Assembly (NCBI RefSeq): GCF_015207705.1
Contig: NZ_JADEWI010000010.1
Span: 62,001-126,000, forward strand
Direction: 5' to 3'
Source of the DNA: Nostoc sp. LEGE 06077
Lineage (GTDB): Bacteria > Cyanobacteriota > Cyanobacteriia > Cyanobacteriales > Nostocaceae
DNA length: 64,000 nt
The notes beneath the pieces are model-generated. The model was given only the letters and a program-made list of their open reading frames with translations, was not told where the DNA came from and did not search any database. The translations under genes and the position numbers were made by a program. Shown in pieces: positions 33,511-41,356 of the stretch. Position 1 is the first letter of the stretch. Each line of letters starts with the position of its first letter.

Positions 33511-34575
33511 ATGAGCCTGCATAACCCAAAGTCTTTTTCCCTCAATAGTTTAAAGCGAAAGGCAACCAGCACAGTAGGACGTGCAAAAGTAAGACAACTT
33601 GACACAAAATTAAGTTGTTCTGCCTGGAGCGATGAATATGTTGCTCTATATCTAGGTAATAGTCTTGAACACTACAGTAGTTGGGAGCAACCTACTGTAA
33701 TTGTTTCCGATGGCGCTTATGGTATTCTTGGTTTTGAAGGAGATACTTCAGACCACCTAGATTTACCTTATTGGTATGAACCTCACATTGCAGCGTGGTC
33801 AAAAGCTGTGATGCCATGTACAACTCTTTGGTTTTGGAACTCCGAAATTGGTTGGGCTGTTGTACATCCACTTCTGGAAAAATATGGTTGGCGCTACGTT
33901 AATTGTAATATTTGGAACAAGGGAAAAGGACACATAGCAGGAAATATTAATACAGAAAAAATTCGTAGGTTCCCTGTCGTTACAGAAGTATGTGTTCAAT
34001 ATGTGCGAGAAGTGAAAATTAATGAACTTACTTTAAAAGCATGGTTACTGTATGAATGGAAACGCTCTAAATTACCGTTAAAGCGAGCAAATGATGCTTG
34101 TGGTGTAATTGATGCTGCAACTAGAAAATATTTTGATCAAGGGCATTTATGGTATTTTCCACCTCCAAAAATGTTTGAAAGGCTAGTGAAATATGCAAAT
34201 GAGTATGGCAACCCAGAAGGAAAACCTTATTTTTCTTTGAATGGAAATCAACCCTTAACGGGAGAAGAATGGAATAAATTACGGTCAAAATTTAAATGTC
34301 CTCATGGTTTTACAAATGTTTGGGAACGCCCAGCATTACGAGGGGATGAAAGAATTAAAACTTCGTCTGGGAAGGCAGTACATCTCAATCAAAAACCTCT
34401 GGATTTAATGAACGTCATCATTGAGTCATCATCTGATGAAAATGATGTAATTTGGGAACCATTTGGAGGTTTGTTTAGTGCATCACTAGCAGCACGTAAA
34501 ATAAAACGTAGAGCATATTCATGTGAGCTTGATTCAGACTATTTCTATTATGGTTTTAAAAGATTTAATCAATAA
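33511..34575 (+). CDS. Type II DNA methyltransferase, beta-class order
   Basis: A 354-residue amino-methyltransferase (N6-adenine or N4-cytosine) of a restriction-modification system. The catalytic block comes first (VIVSDGAYGILGF, about 70-82, in place of the usual DPPY/SPPY). The SAM-binding block is near the C-terminus (NQKPLDLMNVIIESSS, then VIWEPFGGLFSASLAARK, about 297-335, in place of DPFxGxGT). This order is the beta class. The stop overlaps the stop of the convergent restriction gene by 11 bases. Both motifs deviate from consensus, but the whole fold and context support an active modification enzyme. Target sequence unknown. Confidence 0.85.
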   Translation: MSLHNPKSFSLNSLKRKATSTVGRAKVRQLDTKLSCSAWSDEYVALYLGNSLEHYSSWEQPTVIVSDGAYGILGFEGDTSDHLDLPYWYEPHIAAWSKAVMPCTTLWFWNSEIGWAVVHPLLEKYGWRYVNCNIWNKGKGHIAGNINTEKIRRFPVVTEVCVQYVREVKINELTLKAWLLYEWKRSKLPLKRANDACGVIDAATRKYFDQGHLWYFPPPKMFERLVKYANEYGNPEGKPYFSLNGNQPLTGEEWNKLRSKFKCPHGFTNVWERPALRGDERIKTSSGKAVHLNQKPLDLMNVIIESSSDENDVIWEPFGGLFSASLAARKIKRRAYSCELDSDYFYYGFKRFNQ

Positions 34576-35482
34576 GTTCATCAATATTCTCTTCTCTAAT
34601 TTCTAAATAATTCTGTAAAGTTCTCTTGATACTTTCTTCTCGGCGGCTTGATAAAAGTTTATTCCATTGACCTATTGTCATACCAGCAACTTCCGTATTG
34701 TAAACACGTTGCTTGAATCTTTCGATGTCTGGATGTACAATTCTGTCCAACTTTGCAAAATTGGTGTCTAGTCTATAAGTATATCGCGTTAGTAGTTGAC
34801 GCATAAGAAGCTGATATTCTCTAGTGGGCTGATAGAGTTTTCCGTCAATCCCCCATGATTCAACTATTTTTTGAGCTTCTAAGAATTCTTCTATAGATCC
34901 CTGAAACTTATAACCATTGGTATTAGTTTGTTGTAGGTTTGCTGTTCTGAGTGTTGTATCTTCTGGTTCCAGAACAAGATAATCGGGCGGATTATGGTAA
35001 TGACTGTCTCTAGCCATAGCTATAGATAAACCAGAGACAACGCCTACACCAAAAATGCGAGGTTTGCCATAGATAACTTTCTCAGGTAGCCATGCCAGTA
35101 TAGCAACATAGGTCTGGTCAAACTGAAAGTGGTTCTGACTATCCTTAAAACGTGCGGTTATCTCAGTTGCTAATGGGAACCATGCTTTAATCTCTAATCC
35201 TGGTGTCGGTTGAACTTTTCCGACAAAAATAGTATCTGGAAAGCCAGGATCTTGCCTTTGCCATTGTCCTAAATTAGAAAATTCACTCTGCTTATTCAAA
35301 AGTTCCACAGTGTTAAATTCAATCAAATTGCCAACCAACGGTGATAGTTTAGAAATAACTTTGGCTAAATTGACTGCTGCATCAACAGTGATAGGCTTGG
35401 ATATATCTAAAACGTCAAAAATATGACCAGATAAGCTATCAATATATTGAGATGCAAGATCGATGACTTCCTGGGTCTTCAT
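34565..35482 (-). CDS. Type II restriction endonuclease
   Basis: A 305-residue protein, partner of the convergent methyltransferase. A PD-(D/E)XK site is visible: PGFPDTIFVGKVQPTPGLEIKAW (PD, 15 residues, then EIK; about residues 84-104). The start is set at 35482, whose ATG overlaps the TGA of the XRE regulator gene (ATGA), so the nuclease is translationally coupled to its regulator. The nuclease assignment rests on the motif and on context; I do not recognise a named specificity. Confidence 0.82.
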   Translation of the reverse strand: MKTQEVIDLASQYIDSLSGHIFDVLDISKPITVDAAVNLAKVISKLSPLVGNLIEFNTVELLNKQSEFSNLGQWQRQDPGFPDTIFVGKVQPTPGLEIKAWFPLATEITARFKDSQNHFQFDQTYVAILAWLPEKVIYGKPRIFGVGVVSGLSIAMARDSHYHNPPDYLVLEPEDTTLRTANLQQTNTNGYKFQGSIEEFLEAQKIVESWGIDGKLYQPTREYQLLMRQLLTRYTYRLDTNFAKLDRIVHPDIERFKQRVYNTEVAGMTIGQWNKLLSSRREESIKRTLQNYLEIREENIDELID

Positions 35483-35742
35483 GTATCTTCTTTGCAAGAT
35501 ATATTAGATACTTCTTGCTCAATTTTCCTCAGAATTTCGCAGGGCGATATGCCTATTATACGAGTCACTAATAGGAACTCAATCACATCTAATCGCCGTT
35601 CACCATTCTCATACTTAGCCACAAAAGATTGGGGTTTTTTAAGAAATTTAGCCAGGGTTGCTTGAGTTAGTTGAGCTTCTTTACGGGCTGCAATCATACA
35701 TCGCCGGAATATCTCATATTCATAACTGAAAACTGATTTCAT
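35479..35742 (-). CDS. XRE-family regulator of the restriction operon
   Basis: An 87-residue helix-turn-helix protein of the XRE/Cro class (RKEAQLTQATLAKFLKK, then SFVAKYENGERRLDV). It lies directly before the restriction gene with an ATGA overlap. It probably acts as the controller (C) protein that delays restriction until the genome has been methylated, as in many type II systems. No clear C-box operator was recognised upstream. Confidence 0.85.
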   Translation of the reverse strand: MKSVFSYEYEIFRRCMIAARKEAQLTQATLAKFLKKPQSFVAKYENGERRLDVIEFLLVTRIIGISPCEILRKIEQEVSNISCKEDT

Positions 35743-36201
35743 TGTGCAATAAGTTTGAATATTATGTATTGTCTCAACACAATAAACCCATTTTCGGATA
35801 ATCCCAAAATAGGATAATAGATTATTTCTGGTTTGTAGAATTACAAAATCTTACAATACACTAGGCAAAGATGATCGCATATTACGTAGCAAGCATTTAA
35901 TTTAATGGTTTCCGCCATCCAAAAATCCGGCAGCATACAGGTTGTGCCGTAGCTTGATAGACAAGTGTGGTTGTGAAATTATCCAATTGCGAGAACAAGG
36001 TAAGAAACCCTGGCAAATGGATATGCGATCGCCAGCAGAAGCCTTAAATTAGATTATGGCTAAAGTGTCTAAAATTTGAATGCCAACATATTTCTCACGG
36101 AGATGTTTCTATCGTTTTAGTTATTGGCTTTGACATAAAAAATTTGCGGGAGTTGGGGAGATTGTAATTATACATCAGCGATCGCATCTTTTCCCGCTTC
36201 A
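35743..36201. other. Intergenic region, possible gene remnant
   Basis: About 460 bp. A start-less open stretch at 35906-36052 reads WFPPSKNPAAYRLCRS, then KCGCEIIQLREQGKKPWQ and a stop at 36052; its composition is protein-like but I cannot place it, so it may be the tail of a deleted gene. A HIP1-like site lies inside it. Nothing else was recognised. Confidence 0.35.
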
Positions 36202-36462
36202 TCATTTAGTTGATTCACTATTACCTTGATCACTGTGAGACTTAGGTTTACTTAAAAGAAACCACCAGATTTCTAAACCAATTAATCCCAAACCCACCGC
36301 TGTAACTGCACCTTTAATGGATAGTGGTTGTTCAATGCGCCGGAACTGAGTGATGGATAATTCCTGTGGGTTGGGAATTTGCGCCATCCCTACACCCCCA
36401 GCTAAACTCAACATCAATCCACAACTGACAACAGTACTAATAATTACCTTGCTATTCCACAT
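36202..36462 (-). CDS. Small secreted or membrane protein beside copper ATPase
   Basis: An 86-residue protein with a signal peptide (VVSCGLMLSLAGGVGMAQ) and one C-terminal membrane helix (IKGAVTAVGLGLIGLEIWWFLL), leaving a short polar extracytoplasmic segment. It begins 12 bases after the copper ATPase stop on the same strand, so it is likely in that operon, with a possible role in copper handling. I cannot name the family; proteins with this architecture occur next to cupredoxins and copper pumps in cyanobacteria. Confidence 0.65.
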   Translation of the reverse strand: MWNSKVIISTVVSCGLMLSLAGGVGMAQIPNPQELSITQFRRIEQPLSIKGAVTAVGLGLIGLEIWWFLLSKPKSHSDQGNSESTK

Positions 36463-36474
36463 TGTTGCTTCTCC

Positions 36475-38796
36475 TTAGACAATTGTTTTAGCTTGAAAAT
36501 TACGCAAGCGTAGCGCATTAGTCACTACAGAAACCGAGCTAAAAGCCATTGCTGCACCGGCAATAATTGGGTTAAGTAACCAACCGCATATCGGGAAAAG
36601 AATCCCGGCGGCGATGGGAATACCTGCAACATTGTAGATAAAAGCGAAGAATAAATTTTGGCGAATGTTACGCATTGTGGCGCGACTGAGTTGAATGGCT
36701 GTAACGATGGCTTGCAAATCACCAGATATAAGTGTAATGTCACTAGCTGCGATCGCTACATCTGTACCAGTCCCAATGGCAATTCCTACATCGGCTTGCG
36801 CTAAAGCTGGTGCATCATTAATCCCATCACCAACCATCGCTACAATTGAGTGCTGAGTGCTGTTAGCTGTAGCGGGGCGTTTAGCCCGTGCTGGATAATT
36901 CTTCTTTGTCCCTTCGGTTTGCAGCAATTTAATGACTTCTGCTTTTTGCTCAGGACGGACTTCGGCTAAGACTCTTTTAATACCAACCTCATGAGCAATA
37001 CTTTCGGCGGTGCGGCGGTTGTCTCCTGTAAGCATCACAACTTCTAAACCAAGTTTTTGCAATGCTTTTACTGCTTGAGGAGAAGTGGGTTTAATGGCAT
37101 CAGCAATCCCCATCAATCCTTGGATTTCACCGTCAATTGCTAACCATACTGCTGTTTTACCGAGGTATTCTAAGCGTTCTTTATCTTGTTCCAGGCTTTG
37201 AGTATTAATATTTAACTCTTCCATCCAGCGTTGTGTGCCAATTTGCACCAGATGATGAGTAACAACACCTTGGACACCACTACCAGCCACAGCGGCAAAA
37301 TCTCTGACATCAGCTAAGGTTACTTCCTGAAATTGAGCATATCTAACAACAGCTTCTGCCAAAGGGTGTTCGGAATTGCGTTCTACAGATGCGGCTAGTT
37401 GAATCAGCTGAATTTCGTTGCCATTAGCTGTACCGTTAACTGTGACAAAATCTGTCACTGTCGGGTTACCTTGGGTAATTGTGCCAGTTTTATCCAAGAC
37501 AATTGTTTGAATTTGGTGTGCTAATTCTAGGCTTTCGGCCCCTTTAATTAAAATGCCGTTTTCTGCACCTTTACCCGTACCCACCATCACAGAAGTTGGT
37601 GTGGCTAAACCCAAGGCACAAGGACAAGCGATAATTAACACTCCAACTGTGGTAATTAATGCCAGGGTAACATTACCCATGACGTTGAACCAAATGATAA
37701 AGGTGAGGATGGCGATCGCAATTACCGCCGGCACAAACCACCCTGTAACTTGGTCTGCTAATCTTTGAATGGGAGCTTTTGAGCCTTGAGCCTGCTGTAC
37801 TAATTGCACAATCTGTGCCAATACAGTATCTTTTCCGACTCTTGTCGCGCGAAATTTGAAACTTCCTGTTTTGTTGAGGGTTGCGCCGATAACTTCATCC
37901 CCTGGTTGCTTTTTCACAGGTACACTTTCGCCTGTTACCATCGCTTCATCAACTGTAGATGTCCCGTCAACTACTTCGCCATCAACGGGAATTTTCTCCC
38001 CAGGACGAACCAGTATTACATCACCAATTTGTACTTGCTCAATGAGTACATCTACTTCTATCCCGTTACGAATTAACCGGGCGGTTTTCGCCTGTAAACC
38101 AATCAATTTGCGGATAGCTGCTGAGGTTTGTCCTTTGGCGCGATTTTCAAATAATCGCCCTAACAAAATCAAAGTAATGACAATTGTTGCAGTTTCATAA
38201 TACACATCTGCCATCAATCCTTGACTGAAGAAAAAGCCAGGAAATAAAGTAGCAAATAGGGAATAGAAATATGCTGCACTCGTACCTAAAGCTATTAAGG
38301 TATCCATTGTTGCAGTATGGCGTTTGAAAGCTTTCCAGGCATTGACATAAAAATTGTTACCGCACCAAAACTGCACAGGCGTGGTGAGAACTAATTGCAA
38401 CCAAGGGTTGTGCAACCATTGAGGAATAAAGGGTAAGTGCAATCCTGTCATCATTGGCAGTGAGCCAATCACCAATACGATGCCCATGATGCCACCAAAT
38501 GTCACTTTGTGTAGCAAATCACGAGATTCTTGCTGGCGATGTCTGATTTCTGCATCATCCTCTCCCGCCATGAGATTTTCTTCTTGCAGGGGATAAGCAG
38601 AATAACCTGCGGTATCTACTGCATCTTGGATAACTTGTAAATTTGTTTTTTTGGGGTCATAATCAACTGTTGCCTGTTCCGCCCCAAAATTTACACTACA
38701 TTCATTGACACCTGGGACAGAACGAATAGTATCTTCAATACTTTTGGCACAGGAGGCGCAACTCATACCGCGCAGTTTAAGTGTGGTATTCTCCAT
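36475..38796 (-). CDS. Copper-type heavy-metal P1B ATPase
   Basis: A pump of the CopA/CtaA/PacS class that moves Cu(I) across the plasma or thylakoid membrane. The start is set at ATG 38796 ([10 protein letters not shown]), giving 773 residues. It has one N-terminal metal-binding domain ([10 protein letters not shown]), eight membrane helices, the transport motif CPC ([17 protein letters not shown]), the phosphorylation site [11 protein letters not shown] (EHPLAE), and the hinge [20 protein letters not shown]. About 22 residues before the hinge ([20 protein letters not shown]) are a repeat-encoded insertion absent from family members. It has a MerR-type promoter upstream. CtaA versus PacS cannot be distinguished here. 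Confidence 0.92.
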   Translation of the reverse strand: MENTTLKLRGMSCASCAKSIEDTIRSVPGVNECSVNFGAEQATVDYDPKKTNLQVIQDAVDTAGYSAYPLQEENLMAGEDDAEIRHRQQESRDLLHKVTFGGIMGIVLVIGSLPMMTGLHLPFIPQWLHNPWLQLVLTTPVQFWCGNNFYVNAWKAFKRHTATMDTLIALGTSAAYFYSLFATLFPGFFFSQGLMADVYYETATIVITLILLGRLFENRAKGQTSAAIRKLIGLQAKTARLIRNGIEVDVLIEQVQIGDVILVRPGEKIPVDGEVVDGTSTVDEAMVTGESVPVKKQPGDEVIGATLNKTGSFKFRATRVGKDTVLAQIVQLVQQAQGSKAPIQRLADQVTGWFVPAVIAIAILTFIIWFNVMGNVTLALITTVGVLIIACPCALGLATPTSVMVGTGKGAENGILIKGAESLELAHQIQTIVLDKTGTITQGNPTVTDFVTVNGTANGNEIQLIQLAASVERNSEHPLAEAVVRYAQFQEVTLADVRDFAAVAGSGVQGVVTHHLVQIGTQRWMEELNINTQSLEQDKERLEYLGKTAVWLAIDGEIQGLMGIADAIKPTSPQAVKALQKLGLEVVMLTGDNRRTAESIAHEVGIKRVLAEVRPEQKAEVIKLLQTEGTKKNYPARAKRPATANSTQHSIVAMVGDGINDAPALAQADVGIAIGTGTDVAIAASDITLISGDLQAIVTAIQLSRATMRNIRQNLFFAFIYNVAGIPIAAGILFPICGWLLNPIIAGAAMAFSSVSVVTNALRLRNFQAKTIV
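36847..36912 (-). repeat. In-frame repeat insertion in the copper ATPase gene
   Basis: About 66 bp that on the minus strand reads CAGCACGGGCTAAACGCCCC and then CAGCACTCAGCACTCA. The second part is a heptamer short repeat (CAGCACT), the same type as at about 15905; the first part is a palindromic intergenic repeat. Its length is a multiple of three and it keeps the frame, adding about 22 residues between the P-domain core and the GDGIND hinge. Confidence 0.75.
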
Positions 38797-38844
38797 CTGA
38801 ACTAATCCCAATATTTTAAGTAGCACTAGCTAACGACTAACTTC

Positions 38845-38876
38845 ATCTTGAATTCTCTACTCAACTGGAGAGTCAA
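38845..38876 (-). promoter_or_regulatory. MerR/CueR-type promoter and operator of the copper ATPase
   Basis: On the minus strand: TTGACT, 20 bases, CAAGAT. The long spacer contains the near-dyad CTCTCC and GTAGAG, matching the overspaced (19-20 bp) promoters that MerR-family activators such as CueR or CoaR bend into an active form. It lies about 50 bp before the ATPase start. No MerR-family gene is adjacent in the window, so the regulator must be elsewhere. Confidence 0.65.
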
Positions 38877-39027
38877 GGGGTTGTTAGCATAATTTTTCTT
38901 GAGTGCAGGGTGGTGATGTTTGTTGTCCAAAGATAGATGCACCCACTTGTACTTTATCAAAAAAGGCAGGAGGGACAAACCAGGTGAAGACTCATTCTCT
39001 ATTTACTGCTGAAGTTGCTGCACTTCT

Positions 39028-39516
39028 TCAAGTAAAAAGAAATGGTTTAACAGAAGAAATAATACGTTCCAATTCAATCTTGTTGTGTTTGAGAAGTTCA
39101 TGTTCCCATAGCTCATTTGTGTTATCAGCGCAATTATTTGCCAGCGCCTCTCCAATTTCTTCAAAATTTTTTCCCATATTGCTTCTCAACCTCTCTGGTT
39201 CAGATAGCACTCCAAGTACAAATACTCTTTCCTGTAAATCATCTGGAATTTGGCTATTTACATGAGGCAATCGATGCTCAAACTGATCATCGAAATCAAT
39301 GAGTAAAATCAGCCTTTCCTCTTGATATCGACGCATTTCAGGAACATGATCTTTTGCAAACTTGCTCACGACATCGCCCCATCCGCCAGCAGCTTTAAGG
39401 ACTTGTATTACACGTGCGTTCAGATTTGGATGGAGAAGGAAACCGTTTGCTATTTGGCGATTAGCATCATCTTCTGGTAGAACAAAAACGTGCGGTTTAT
39501 ACCTATTAAGGCTCAT
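39028..39516 (-). CDS. TOPRIM-like/RloB-like protein, second gene of an ATPase pair
   Basis: A 162-residue protein. HVFVLPEDDANRQIANGF supplies an early acidic motif and ERLILLIDFDDQFEHRL supplies the DxD-type motif, an order typical of TOPRIM-like nucleases of the RloB/DUF4276 kind. Its ATG overlaps the TGA of the AAA ATPase gene by four bases, so the two are coupled. ATPase plus TOPRIM-like pairs are a recurring plan of anti-phage systems (PARIS, OLD-like and AbiL types). The TOPRIM assignment is by motif only and is moderately sure. Confidence 0.65.
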   Translation of the reverse strand: MSLNRYKPHVFVLPEDDANRQIANGFLLHPNLNARVIQVLKAAGGWGDVVSKFAKDHVPEMRRYQEERLILLIDFDDQFEHRLPHVNSQIPDDLQERVFVLGVLSEPERLRSNMGKNFEEIGEALANNCADNTNELWEHELLKHNKIELERIISSVKPFLFT

Positions 39517-40616
39517 ATCTGTATGTCACCACGGAGCAAGGTTTCTACCAGATCACCGCTAACAGGTATATCATTGAGTAATCTTACTAAAGTTGGTTCT
39601 AAATGGCTTTTTCTGTCTAGCACAAAAGTATTTTCATCTGAAAATTTTCGGATTGCTTCCTCATTATGTGAAGTTGCTAAAATCTGCCCATTATTCTTAA
39701 ACGATCGCCGTAAAGATACAACAAAATGCCCTACCTCTGACAAAGAAAGATAATTATCAGGCTCGTCCCAAAAGCAGAAAAGTGGGCCATAGTATTTGTT
39801 AGCCGCCAAAACAACGGCGCAAAGGAAAAAGCATTTCTCCCCATCTGATAAGTCCTTAAAGTCAACACTCAAAGTTGCATGATTTGCCTCGAAGCGAACA
39901 ACCATACTTTTAGCATCTTTGCCGATAATTTCATTTAAAAAATCCTGAATATCAGGCATAACATCTCGAAGATATTTATCAGCCTGTGTGTAGGCGGCAG
40001 GATAGCGACTAAGTAAGCCAGAAAACCACTCCCCAAAGTTGGAGCCGTCTTGCTTAGGCTCCAACGTTTCGCCGTGAGAGTCTCCAGTCATTAAGGCTGG
40101 TATTGGCGCTAGTATAATCATACGTGCCAGCCAAGTCTTGAAAATGTGAAGTGGATCTGCTTCTGATTGCTCTTGAATCACTGGGAGAGCTACAAGATGC
40201 CAGTCCACCAGAAATTGAGCTTCATGATTTTTGGAAATAAGTGTAACTTGTGCTTCTTTGCGAGAGTAAACTGGATTTCCTTCAATCAAGAGTTGTTCTT
40301 CAAAAACTCGAAGTTCTCTAAAGCCTTCTGGCAAGTCAAATGCCAGGATATATTTATATAATTTATCTTTAAGTAATACTTCTATTTCAAATCTAATTGG
40401 GATCTCAGACCTTTCATGAGCAAAATCTTTTGACTGAATCAATTGACCGACTCTGTTAATGCCTCGACCAATACTTTGAAGTACCTCTAACGCTTTGGCA
40501 ATCGTTGATTTGCCAACACCGTTTTTCCCAATTAAAAGTGCGGATGACATCCCCTTTAAGGACAGTTCAAAATTCTCTAGGCATCTGAAGTTGTGTACAT
40601 ACAATCTTTGAAGCAT
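39513..40616 (-). CDS. AAA family ATPase, OLD/RecF-like
   Basis: A 367-residue ABC-type ATPase. It opens with FRCLENFELSLKGMSSALLI, then Walker A GKNGVGKSTIAKALEVL, the ABC signature near DLSDGEKCFFLCAVVLA, Walker B GPLFCFWDEPDNYLSLSEV, and the His switch region (ILATSHNEEAIR). This matches single-polypeptide ATPases of the OLD/AAA_15/AAA_21 group that serve as sensors in defence systems. It is coupled by ATGA to the TOPRIM-like gene. No transposition signature flanks the pair, but an MITE lies 64 bp upstream of the start. Confidence 0.85.
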   Translation of the reverse strand: MLQRLYVHNFRCLENFELSLKGMSSALLIGKNGVGKSTIAKALEVLQSIGRGINRVGQLIQSKDFAHERSEIPIRFEIEVLLKDKLYKYILAFDLPEGFRELRVFEEQLLIEGNPVYSRKEAQVTLISKNHEAQFLVDWHLVALPVIQEQSEADPLHIFKTWLARMIILAPIPALMTGDSHGETLEPKQDGSNFGEWFSGLLSRYPAAYTQADKYLRDVMPDIQDFLNEIIGKDAKSMVVRFEANHATLSVDFKDLSDGEKCFFLCAVVLAANKYYGPLFCFWDEPDNYLSLSEVGHFVVSLRRSFKNNGQILATSHNEEAIRKFSDENTFVLDRKSHLEPTLVRLLNDIPVSGDLVETLLRGDIQI

Positions 40617-40679
40617 AGAAAAGTGACTCCGGGGTTGGGGAAGTGAACAAGCTAATAATCATAAGTTTACTTAACTAAT

Positions 40680-40772
40680 TAGGACTTACGCACAGGCTAC
40701 GGAAGAACGAACCACAGAGGCGCAGAGTTCACGGAGAAATGAGAGTTTGAGAGATGTTTTGCGTAAGTCCTA
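40680..40772. mobile_element. MITE-like element, 13 bp terminal inverted repeats
   Basis: A 93 bp element with perfect ends TAGGACTTACGCA and TGCGTAAGTCCTA. The interior holds the common Nostocales repeat ACCACAGAGGCGCAGAG. No open frame lies inside. Similar ends occur at 48052-48172 and 61313-61325, so it belongs to a family mobilised by a transposase elsewhere. Confidence 0.75.
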
Positions 40773-40829
40773 CTAATGTCCGCTACGAGTATTCTGCCAC
40801 TGTTGTTGCAACTGTCTTCAGACTTCAGA

Positions 40830-41126
40830 CTAATTCCAATCTTGTTCTTCTTTTTTGCCGCGACTTTTGTAAATCCCTCCGATGTCGTGGATTTGGCGGG
40901 TTTTGGCAAAAAGTTCAGCTTCGCTCAAACCCCACTGCTGCAAGACTTTATCTAGGTCTTTTTTGATGTCTCGTGCGCCGGGAAAGCCTTGATAACGGAT
41001 GCGTAACCGCGCTAATTCTGCCAAATTATAGTCTGTTGCCTCTTGAGCGAGTAGAATATCAATAAAGGGGCGATCGCGGTTGTAAAGTGGATGTTGCTGA
41101 TCTTTACTTCCGTGCTGTTCTGCCAT
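40830..41126 (-). CDS. DUF3288 family protein
   Basis: A 98-residue protein of the cyanobacterial DUF3288 family. Conserved features are KDQQHPLYNRDRPFIDILL and ATDYNLAELARLRIRYQGFPGA, followed by a helical pair and a basic C-terminus. It is cytosolic and of unknown function, and found throughout cyanobacteria. It is divergent from clpC, about 230 bp apart, with an AT-rich stretch between that should hold both promoters. Confidence 0.85.
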   Translation of the reverse strand: MAEQHGSKDQQHPLYNRDRPFIDILLAQEATDYNLAELARLRIRYQGFPGARDIKKDLDKVLQQWGLSEAELFAKTRQIHDIGGIYKSRGKKEEQDWN

Positions 41127-41356
41127 AGTTTATACCTTTAGTCTGATTCTTAATTCATTCTGAGTCTAGAGGTGAGATTCCTGCCAACGCAGGATAATGA
41201 AACATGAGGGCAAACACACCTTACCTCTTACGGCTCTCACCACTGCCAGTCAATAATAAATAAAGATACATTGTCTTTAAGAAAATACAAAAAGTTTTAA
41301 TGAGGGTGAACATTATCTCACCCCAATTACAAGCAGCAAGGGAGCAAGAACCCGCT

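Noticed and set aside
38903-39265. 120-codon rightward frame opposite the TOPRIM-like gene
   Set aside because: Mostly antisense to the ATPase/TOPRIM pair; only its first third could be a remnant of a regulator.
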